From: J013 sp038521775
GTDB lineage: Bacteria > Pseudomonadota > Alphaproteobacteria > Rhodobacterales > Rhodobacteraceae
Reading direction: 5' to 3'
NCBI GenBank assembly: GCA_038521775.1
Contig: JBCBKN010000274.1
Span: forward strand, 1 to 6,528
Length of the DNA: 6,528 nucleotides
A program made the translations under genes and the position numbers. The notes below the pieces were generated by a model, which made no database searches, was not told where the DNA came from, and was given only the letters and a program-made list of their open reading frames with translations. Positions 1 to 5,233 of the stretch are shown here, piece after piece; position 1 is the first letter of the stretch, and each line of letters opens with the position of its first letter.

Positions 1-166
1 AACAAGCTGCGCATTCCATGTCCTCCCTGACATTCCGGCAGATGGTGCCTGATGCACCGCCGGCTCAGTCCCCAGCGCGGTCAGTTCCTAGCATGGGCGG
101 ACCCCGATCTGGTCAGCCCCCAGCGCGATAAACCCCAGCGCGGGCAGCCTCCGATCCGGTCTCCGC
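1..166. other. Non-coding stretch downstream of the lipoprotein gene
   Basis: No convincing coding region is visible on either strand. The open frames crossing it are arginine- and proline-rich translations of GC-rich DNA that run antisense through the lipoprotein gene. It contains the short direct repeats listed separately and a small inverted repeat, GGTGC-CTGAT-GCACC at 44-58, with no T-run on either side. That hairpin is therefore not a good intrinsic terminator. I see no clear terminator for the minus-strand operon ending at 167; termination could be Rho-dependent or lie further left. Confidence 0.5.
70..142. repeat. Three copies of a 10-bp direct repeat CCCCAGCGCG
   Basis: CCCCAGCGCG occurs at 70-79, 118-127 and 133-142. 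The copies have similar flanks: TCAG lies shortly before the first two, and GTCAG or GGCAG follows the first and third. Spacing is irregular (48 then 15 bp start to start). The repeats lie just downstream of the lipoprotein stop codon. They could be a degenerate local duplication or protein-binding sites. I see no sign of a mobile element. Confidence 0.45.
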
Positions 167-880
167 TCAGCCTTCCGCGGCCAGCGCCTCGGCAATTTCG
201 CGCATGGCGGCAATCCGCTCGGAAAGCGCTGCCAGTTCCGGATCGACCTGCGGGGTTGCCGCATTGTCGACCCGCAGCAGGGTCCGCGCCTCGCCAAAGA
301 AGGTCTCGCGCGCCTCGGCCGCGACAATGGCGCCGGTCATTTCACGCAGCGACCGCTGGGTCCGCGCCTGCTGCCGGGCGAGGCTGCTGGCCGTTTCGCG
401 CGCTTCGGCAAGGGCCGCCCGCCGCTCCTCCAGCACCACGCGCATATCCGCAATCGTTGCCTCGAGGGCGGCATTGGTCGCGGCGATGTCGCGGGCCACG
501 GCGTCGAGCACCTCCTCACGCGTCGCAAACTCCTCCTGCAGGCTGCGCACATAGGTGCCCGAGCCGGCGCCGATCAGCCGGCCGAGCTCCGCCCCCTGAA
601 AGGCGCCCTCGGTCCCGCCCAGAACACCGCCGATCAGCGCGCCCAGCGCAAAGCCAGACAGCGCGCCCTCGGTCACCGTGGTCTGCAGCCGCTCGGATTT
701 CTCGCGCATGGCCTTTTCGGCATCGGTGTCGGGATCCCAGGTCAGAAACTCGCCCTGGGTGCAGCCCGCCAGCACCAGGCTTCCGGCCGTCAGCGCCGCC
801 ATGGCCCGCGCCGAAAGGCCCCCGGCGGCCCGCGCCTTGAACGCCATCATCGGTTTTGCGGCAGGTAGTCGGAGAGCCAT
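167..880 (-). CDS. Glycine-zipper, coiled-coil lipoprotein
   Basis: The product is 237 residues from the ATG at 880. A basic N-region leads into a hydrophobic stretch ending in the lipobox LVLAGC, with the lipidated cysteine at residue 40. Residue +2 is Thr, so there is no inner-membrane retention Asp and outer-membrane sorting is likely. Residues 72-109 form a glycine-rich zipper-like segment (repeated GxxxG spacings, e.g. GALIGGVLGG), which in other envelope proteins packs in or against a membrane. Residues about 112-190 are Ala/Glu/Arg-rich and predicted to be a long helical coiled coil, and another helix ends the protein. The start is uncertain: ATG 880 has a good Shine-Dalgarno (AGAGGG) but overlaps the caspase gene by 34 bp, whereas ATG 850 forms a classic ATGA overlap with the caspase stop and gives Cys30. 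Either implies translational coupling. The exact function is not recognised; a structural or scaffolding role with the upstream caspase and barrel proteins is inference. Confidence 0.85.
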   Translation of the reverse strand: MALRLPAAKPMMAFKARAAGGLSARAMAALTAGSLVLAGCTQGEFLTWDPDTDAEKAMREKSERLQTTVTEGALSGFALGALIGGVLGGTEGAFQGAELGRLIGAGSGTYVRSLQEEFATREEVLDAVARDIAATNAALEATIADMRVVLEERRAALAEARETASSLARQQARTQRSLREMTGAIVAAEARETFFGEARTLLRVDNAATPQVDPELAALSERIAAMREIAEALAAEG

Positions 881-2490
881 GTCATCGTCCCTCTGGTGGC
901 TTCGTTCTGTGTCAGGCGGGCATGTTTGAGAAAGAGGCGGATGTCGCGCTGCGCCTCCTCGGCCAGATCGCCCAGCCCGCGCTGGCCGGACCCGTCGAGA
1001 CCGACCAGCGCCGGCGACATCAGCGTGCCGAAATGCGTACCGGCCGAGGTGATGAGTTCCTCATAATAAAGACGGTACTGGTCCAGCCGGGTCAGGATCT
1101 TGGTCTGCGCCGCCCCGATCGCCCGCATATCCGGCCCCAGGGCCGCGTCGAGCTCGGCCTGGCTGAGTTTGCCGCTGGCGACCAGCTCCTCGGCCTCGGC
1201 ATAAGCGGCCTGCGCGCGCGCCATGGCGATGTCGAAGACGACCAGATCGGCGATATGTGCGCGGATCCGGTCGCCGATGCGCACGCCCAGAAAGACATTG
1301 ATGCGCGCAGCCTCCAGATAGACCGTCTCGCCGGCAAAGCCCTGCGGGTCGGGGCTTTGGGCCACCAGCGCTTCGAGCGAGCGTTCCAGCTGTTCGGGCG
1401 GCGGTGTCGTTCCGGCCTCGGGCAGATAGCCCAAAAGGCGCAGCGCCGTTGCCAGCCGCTCGGGCTCGGCCTCGGCCACAAAGCGGGCCGGGTCGAACGG
1501 GCCGCTCGGCGTGGTCGGATTGGTGGAGGGGACCATCGAAAACCGCGCAAGCCGGCTTTCGGCAAACTCGCGGAACATCCCCTCGGGAAACTCCTCAAGA
1601 TAGGCGCGGTAGGGTTCGGGCTTGAGCGAGGTCGAGACCTCGCGCCAGCGCTTGACGTCGCGGTCGATGAGCGCGGCGCGGTTGTCATCGGTGGGCGAGG
1701 TGTTGAGGTAGAACTCGCCCAGCACCGATTCCTCGACCCAGGGCACCTGCGCGCCATCGGTGCTGACCACCACCGCCTGGCGCACCCGCCCGAACATCAG
1801 CCGCACATCAAGCCCCGGCGTTGCGATATGCGAAAGCAGCGCTTCGGTGAAGACCGAGTTCTCACCGCTGCCGTCAAAGGCAACCGCGCCCGGATCGGTG
1901 GCATAGGCGATCAGAACCCCCGCCCCGCCCCGGCTGCGCGTCAGCCCGGGCCCGTCGACAAGCCCCGCGCCGGCATCGATCAGCGGATTGTCGCGGCAGG
2001 CATCGAGGATGATGATCCCAAGCTCGGGCCCGGCGGCCTCGAAGGCCGCGCGCACCTCCGACAGGGTGACCGCGGCATCCTGCACCGCCCGGCCCGTAAT
2101 CCCGCTCAGATTGCTGGCCAGCAGGTAATTGTCGCCGGCCACCTGCACACCGTGACCGGCGTAAAAGAAAAGGCCGATCTCCGCCCCGGTCATGCGCAGC
2201 CGAAACGCCTCGATGGCCAGGCGCATGGCGTCGGCATCGGTGTCTTCCGCAACGATCACGTCAAAGCCGAGCGCGTCCAGCGCCGCTTCGAGCGCTTTGA
2301 CATCGTTGATCGGGTTGCGCAGATCGAAGCTGGGGTTCTGATAGGTCGCGTTGCCGACCAGCAGCGCGACCCGCGAGGCGGCTAGGGCCGGCATCGCCAC
2401 CGCCATCAGCAATGCGGCCGCACAGAATGCGACGGCAATCTGCGCCAGCCCCAGGCGCAGACGCGTCAGCGGTGCGGCGCCCCGGCGCAT
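847..2490 (-). CDS. Exported caspase-like peptidase (C14 family)
   Basis: The product is 547 residues. An N-terminal signal peptide (basic residues 2-12, hydrophobic core about 17-36, cleavage likely after the ALA at 35-37) sends it to the periplasm or beyond. Residues about 39-262 are a caspase p20-like fold: the opening strand RVALLVGNATY, the catalytic His113 in YAGHG, and the catalytic Cys165 in LDACRDNP after a hydrophobic strand. A p10-like segment follows around 195-218 (AYATDPG, NSVFTEALL), and the domain closes with VPWVEESVLGEFYL. The dyad and the acidic residues around the Cys are intact, so it is predicted to be active; the family usually cleaves after basic residues. Residues about 279-318 resemble the short FP-G-F helical motif often found after bacterial caspase domains. 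Residues 345-380 weakly resemble a peptidoglycan-binding helix bundle, and the helical remainder to 547 is unrecognised. The gene starts 4 bp after the barrel gene stop, without a clear ribosome site, and overlaps the lipoprotein gene, so it is mid-operon. A pseudo-enzyme is unlikely. The substrate is unknown. Confidence 0.9.
   Translation of the reverse strand: MRRGAAPLTRLRLGLAQIAVAFCAAALLMAVAMPALAASRVALLVGNATYQNPSFDLRNPINDVKALEAALDALGFDVIVAEDTDADAMRLAIEAFRLRMTGAEIGLFFYAGHGVQVAGDNYLLASNLSGITGRAVQDAAVTLSEVRAAFEAAGPELGIIILDACRDNPLIDAGAGLVDGPGLTRSRGGAGVLIAYATDPGAVAFDGSGENSVFTEALLSHIATPGLDVRLMFGRVRQAVVVSTDGAQVPWVEESVLGEFYLNTSPTDDNRAALIDRDVKRWREVSTSLKPEPYRAYLEEFPEGMFREFAESRLARFSMVPSTNPTTPSGPFDPARFVAEAEPERLATALRLLGYLPEAGTTPPPEQLERSLEALVAQSPDPQGFAGETVYLEAARINVFLGVRIGDRIRAHIADLVVFDIAMARAQAAYAEAEELVASGKLSQAELDAALGPDMRAIGAAQTKILTRLDQYRLYYEELITSAGTHFGTLMSPALVGLDGSGQRGLGDLAEEAQRDIRLFLKHARLTQNEATRGTMTWLSDYLPQNR
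889..894 (-). promoter_or_regulatory. Ribosome binding site for the lipoprotein start at 880
   Basis: On the minus strand AGAGGG (extending to AGAGGGA) lies 8 bases before the ATG at 880, inside the 3' end of the caspase gene. The competing ATG at 850 has no comparable purine-rich site. This is the reason for preferring the longer lipoprotein start. Confidence 0.55.
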
Positions 2491-2494
2491 CGGA

Positions 2495-3763
2495 TCAGAA
2501 CCGGTAGCCGAAATTCAGCCGGAAGCCTTCGAAATCGGAATCCGTGCTGAAGGTGTAGGTGACGCCGACCCGGACCGAGTCCCAGGTAAAGCCGTTGAGC
2601 GACTGAACCGTGCCGAAGGAGATGGCGATGTCCGTGACATTCTCGGCATAAAGATCGTCGCCGAAGAACTGGGTGTTGACCACCGAGCCTTCCCAAGTTG
2701 CGTCCTGCCCAAGCACCTTGAACCCCAGCGGGCCGGAGACCGAAATGCCGTTGCGCACCACTACATTCTGCAGGTCATAGTCGAACTCGACCCCATCAAT
2801 GTCGAGCGGGAAGGTCTGGATATAGGCGATCGAGTTGCCGATGCCGAAATTGAATTCCTCATAGCTGAAGCGGTAGTTCGAGACGAGCGACACACCGCCA
2901 AGTGCCGCAGCCGAGCCCAGATCGAGCGAGCCGACCACCCCGCCGCGGATCGACGGGGTCAGCGTCCAGTTGTCATAAAGCGGCAGCCGCAGCCCAAGCC
3001 CCAGCGAGCCGGCAAACGAATCCGTGTCCTCGGCCTGCACATAGGTGAGCGGAAAGTCGAGGATCACCGCATAGCGCGGATCATCGAGCGGCTGGCTGTA
3101 ATTGAGCGGCAGGTCGATGACATTGGCCTCGGTCCCGTCGGCGGTGAACCGGCCGAACCGGGCGTTCAGGCCGTTGCTGGGGCGGGTGCGGTCATAGCCG
3201 TCATTGGAGGCCGCGACCGGGCTGGGCAGCGTGCCGATGGTCGTGCCCATCGTAAAGTCGGCCTCGGCCATCTTGAACATCAGGCTGTTGGGGGTGCCGG
3301 CCACGGGGTCGTTGGGCGTGGTGGCGACCGCCTCCTGCAGCACCTCGGTAAAGACGCCGCCCTCGTTTGACTCGATGAAATCAACCAGCGCGTCCTCATT
3401 GTCGGCCCGATCGGCAAAATCGTCGAATGTCTCTTCAATCCCGGCCGAGGGGACGCGGAAGATCACAGTCTCGCCGCCATCGGGATAGTCGACCTCCAGA
3501 TCGACGCCGCGGAAATTGATGAACGCGGTGGCGGCGGCTGAGTCTGTGTAATCGGGGTTGATCGACTCGTAGCCAAACGCATCGAGCGAGTCGATCAGGG
3601 TTTCTGCGTCCGAAAATGTCTGCGGCGCGGTGTCCGCCCCGCCCGGCACGAAGACATCGATGGTCAGAAGGTCGCTTGCAGCCCCCCGTTCGGCCGCAAG
3701 GATCGTCGCACCCGTCAAGGCCAGCCCTGCCAGCAAGCGACGCCTGTTGTCCCACCCGTTCAT
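2495..3763 (-). CDS. Uncharacterised outer-membrane beta-barrel protein
   Basis: The product is 422 residues. It begins with a signal peptide (NRRR n-region, hydrophobic residues 10-24, cleavage near residues 28-30). Residues about 31-160 are acidic with mixed predicted strand and helix and no recognised domain. From about residue 215 to the end the sequence alternates polar and hydrophobic residues in strand-sized blocks (e.g. YAVILDFPLTYVQ, GSLGLGLRLPL, DSVRVGVTYTF). It ends in LNFGYRF, with a terminal Phe and an aromatic at the -3 position, the usual BAM recognition signal of barrels. There are no long hydrophobic helices after the signal peptide. The overall plan (soluble N-part, C-terminal barrel) resembles autotransporter-like proteins, but I cannot name a family. 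The ATG at 3763 is preceded by GAAGGA 11 bases upstream. It is the first gene of the tight three-gene unit with the caspase and lipoprotein, so it may anchor, export or receive one of those partners. That is inference. Confidence 0.82.
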   Translation of the reverse strand: MNGWDNRRRLLAGLALTGATILAAERGAASDLLTIDVFVPGGADTAPQTFSDAETLIDSLDAFGYESINPDYTDSAAATAFINFRGVDLEVDYPDGGETVIFRVPSAGIEETFDDFADRADNEDALVDFIESNEGGVFTEVLQEAVATTPNDPVAGTPNSLMFKMAEADFTMGTTIGTLPSPVAASNDGYDRTRPSNGLNARFGRFTADGTEANVIDLPLNYSQPLDDPRYAVILDFPLTYVQAEDTDSFAGSLGLGLRLPLYDNWTLTPSIRGGVVGSLDLGSAAALGGVSLVSNYRFSYEEFNFGIGNSIAYIQTFPLDIDGVEFDYDLQNVVVRNGISVSGPLGFKVLGQDATWEGSVVNTQFFGDDLYAENVTDIAISFGTVQSLNGFTWDSVRVGVTYTFSTDSDFEGFRLNFGYRF

Positions 3764-3774
3764 GCCCAGACCCG

Positions 3775-3780
3775 TCCTTC
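3775..3780 (-). promoter_or_regulatory. Ribosome binding site for the barrel gene
   Basis: GAAGGA on the minus strand lies 11 bases before the ATG at 3763. The spacing is a little long, but it is the only purine-rich candidate and supports this start. Confidence 0.5.
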
Positions 3781-3785
3781 GTCAG

Positions 3786-3803
3786 TGCGCAAAAATTTGA
3801 GCA
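3786..3803. promoter_or_regulatory. Imperfect inverted repeat, possible operator of the barrel-caspase-lipoprotein operon
   Basis: TGCGCAAA and TTTGAGCA flank a 2-bp AA centre, giving an 18-bp element with 7 of 8 positions symmetric. It lies in the AT-richer 94-bp gap (3764-3857) between the M15 gene and the barrel gene, 23-40 bases upstream of the barrel start. That is where a repressor would cover a promoter or transcript start. I could not find a convincing -35/-10 pair in the gap, nor an intrinsic terminator for the M15 gene, so the gap may hold a promoter that does not follow the sigma70 consensus. Confidence 0.35.
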
Positions 3804-3857
3804 AGTGTGTGCAGAAAACCGCCTATCGCAACATCTTATTCAACCTGCGCGGTGGAA

Positions 3858-4751
3858 TCAGGGCTGTTGTTGCGCTTCGGTCTCCGTGTCGCCCGGCACG
3901 TCCAGCGCGGTTGCGGGGTCGTTTTTGTAGAGGATCTCGGGCTTGGGCGGGATTACGCCGAGCCGCACCCATTTCTCCAAAAGCTCGCGGCTGACCTCGA
4001 AATGCATGGAATCCTCGCGCCGGAACCCGGCACCCCAATACCAGTCTTCGCGTCGGAAAAAGGCGGCCATCAACAGCAGGCCAAGCTGGGTCTTGCCGTC
4101 GCCCAGCGTGTCGAGATTGCCGCCGATGTTGATGTCGACCGCAAGCCCATAGGCATGGGCCGAGGCGGTGCTGTCGGCCCCGCGCACCCTGCGCACGCAA
4201 AGCGAGCCCGAGCCCTGGATCTGCGCGTAGAGCCCTGGTTCGAACACCTGCACATTGCGAAACACCTGGCGCAGCGAGTTTATCGCCGGCCGCAGCATGC
4301 GCACATTGATCGGGCCGACATCCTCATGCACCAGCATGTCGAGCAGGAAAAGATTGGTCATCTCGACACAGCTGTCGCCCAGATCCTGGCGCGGAAGACC
4401 GAAAAGCTCCTCCAGAAAGGCAGGCGTTGCGTGGGTCAGCCCCTCATTCACATCGCGGCGGTCTGCGATCAGCACGACCTCGGCGTAATCCTCGGCCGCC
4501 TCCTCGGGCTGGCCGGGCGCCGGCGCAGGCAGCCGCACGCTCGGCCGGGTCTCGGTGCGCGACAGGCGCGCCTCCAAGCCGCCAACCCGGGTCGACAGGA
4601 TCTCAAGCTCAGCCCGCAGGGCGGCGATCTCGGCGGCGGTGACCTCGGGCGGCGGCGGCGGTGGCGGGCGGGTCGCCTCGATTGCGATGTACCACCCCAG
4701 CGGCGCGCCGAGCGCGGCCAGCACGACGAAGACAATCAAGACAATTCTCAC
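3858..4751 (-). CDS. Membrane-anchored M15-type D,D/L,D-carboxypeptidase or endopeptidase
   Basis: With the GTG start at 4751 the product is 297 residues. Residues about 2-22 form a single N-terminal membrane helix (uncleaved anchor), followed by a run of seven prolines (29-35) and a short coiled-coil segment (about 37-65). The C-terminal catalytic domain carries the M15 zinc signature SxHxxGxAxD (SAHAYGLAVD: His199, Asp206). A second motif, REDSMHFE, supplies the catalytic acid (Glu246/Asp247) and third zinc ligand (His250). Family members cleave D,D or L,D peptide bonds in peptidoglycan stem peptides, so this should be a periplasmic cell-wall trimming enzyme tethered to the inner membrane. 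Cys128 and Cys185 could form a disulfide. The frame stays open to an ATG at 4967, but those extra 72 residues are Arg/Pro-rich, include the repeat array and would bury the membrane helix. GTG 4751 has AAAGGAG upstream, so it is preferred. It is separated from the barrel gene by 94 bp and divergent from the kinase gene. Endopeptidase versus carboxypeptidase activity cannot be told from sequence. Confidence 0.85.
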   Translation of the reverse strand: MRIVLIVFVVLAALGAPLGWYIAIEATRPPPPPPPEVTAAEIAALRAELEILSTRVGGLEARLSRTETRPSVRLPAPAPGQPEEAAEDYAEVVLIADRRDVNEGLTHATPAFLEELFGLPRQDLGDSCVEMTNLFLLDMLVHEDVGPINVRMLRPAINSLRQVFRNVQVFEPGLYAQIQGSGSLCVRRVRGADSTASAHAYGLAVDINIGGNLDTLGDGKTQLGLLLMAAFFRREDWYWGAGFRREDSMHFEVSRELLEKWVRLGVIPPKPEILYKNDPATALDVPGDTETEAQQQP

Positions 4752-4762
4752 GGCGAGACGTT

Positions 4763-4769
4763 CTCCTTT
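4763..4769 (-). promoter_or_regulatory. Ribosome binding site deciding the GTG start of the M15 gene
   Basis: AAAGGAG on the minus strand lies 11 bases before the GTG at 4751, immediately ahead of the codons for the membrane anchor. No similar site precedes the upstream in-frame ATG at 4967, so this site moves the start inward by 72 codons. Confidence 0.6.
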
Positions 4770-4824
4770 GCCCGCTCTCCTGCCCGCTCGCCCGCCCGGT
4801 ATTCGCGCACTGACCCGGGCGCAG

Positions 4825-4852
4825 ATTAGCGGGTGCGGAGGCCGGCTGTCGA
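4825..4852 (-). promoter_or_regulatory. Candidate sigma70-like promoter of the M15 peptidase gene
   Basis: On the minus strand TCGACA (5 of 6 to the TTGACA box) at 4852-4847 is followed after 16 bp by GCTAAT (4 of 6 to TATAAT) at 4830-4825. Transcription would begin near 4818, leaving a leader of about 65 nt before the GTG at 4751. The 11-bp repeat array begins 14 bp upstream of the -35 box, a usual activator position. Such matches occur by chance, hence the modest confidence. Confidence 0.35.
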
Positions 4853-4865
4853 GCACCCCGGCGTC

Positions 4866-4928
4866 GCGGCCCATCGGCGGTCCTTCGGCGGCCCATCGGC
4901 GGCCCATCGGCGCATCGGCGGCCGATCG
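4866..4928. repeat. Tandem 11-bp repeat array in the divergent promoter region
   Basis: The unit GCGGCCCATCG appears at 4866-4876, 4888-4898 and 4899-4909 without change. Variants are GCGGTCCTTCG at 4877-4887, an 8-bp shortened copy GCGCATCG at 4910-4917, and GCGGCCGATCG at 4918-4928. Units abut with no spacers. The 11-bp period is about one DNA helical turn, so bound proteins would line up on one face. Use as a direct-repeat operator is inference; slippage-generated minisatellite DNA is the alternative. Confidence 0.8.
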
Positions 4929-5221
4929 CGACCGTGTGCCGGACGCGCAGGCGGGCCCTGCCGCCAATCGCCGGCAACTGCGCGGGATCGGAGCCGCGGC
5001 ATCCGGCCTGCCAAGCCCCTTTCGAGATGCGTTGGTTTCTTGTTATCTCTCTTCATGGCAGGACATGCGGTCTGCGCCCATCGGCCCTTGTCAACCCGTT
5101 CGGGCCGGTGCCGGCGCAAAGTCGCAGGTCTGGCGTTCCGGCACGGGCGCCGGCAGGGCGGGCGCGCCGGGGTTGCGGGGCGCCATCGGGCGGGGCGTTG
5201 GCAGGGTGCCAGAACGGCACC

Positions 5222-5227
5222 GGGAGG
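5222..5227 (+). promoter_or_regulatory. Ribosome binding site deciding the GTG start of the kinase
   Basis: GGGAGG ends 6 bases before the GTG at 5234, an ideal distance. The in-frame ATG at 5249 is 21 bases from this site and has no site of its own at proper spacing, so GTG is favoured. Confidence 0.6.
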
Positions 5228-5233
5228 GCGGCA

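Larger units (their letters stand above)
4752..5233. other. Divergent intergenic region between the M15 peptidase and kinase genes
   Basis: These 482 bp separate two divergently transcribed genes. Open frames cross it on both strands, but their products are Arg/Pro/Gly-rich and lack any domain or good start site, so I regard them as shadows. It holds the 11-bp repeat array and a candidate M15 promoter. A short AT-richer island at about 5021-5056 (GTTGGTTTCTTGTTATCTC) stands out in very GC-rich DNA and is the likeliest place for the kinase promoter, though no good hexamer pair is visible there. That would give the kinase a leader of more than 150 nt. TGCCCGCTC is also duplicated at 4769-4777 and 4781-4789. 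Confidence 0.6.

Noticed and set aside
44..58. Hairpin GGTGC-CTGAT-GCACC as a transcription terminator
   Set aside because: The stem is only 5 bp and no T-run follows on either strand.
856..2385. Long plus-strand open frame (509 codons) opposite the caspase gene
   Set aside because: It is the antisense shadow of a gene with clear signal peptide and catalytic motifs; its own product is rich in Arg, Gly and His with no recognisable domain.
4866..4928. CRISPR array
   Set aside because: Units are 11 bp and abut directly with no spacers, so this is a tandem repeat, not CRISPR.
4752..4967. N-terminal extension of the M15 peptidase to ATG 4967
   Set aside because: The 72 extra residues are Arg/Pro-rich, cross the repeat array and candidate promoter, and would bury the membrane anchor; GTG 4751 has its own strong ribosome site.
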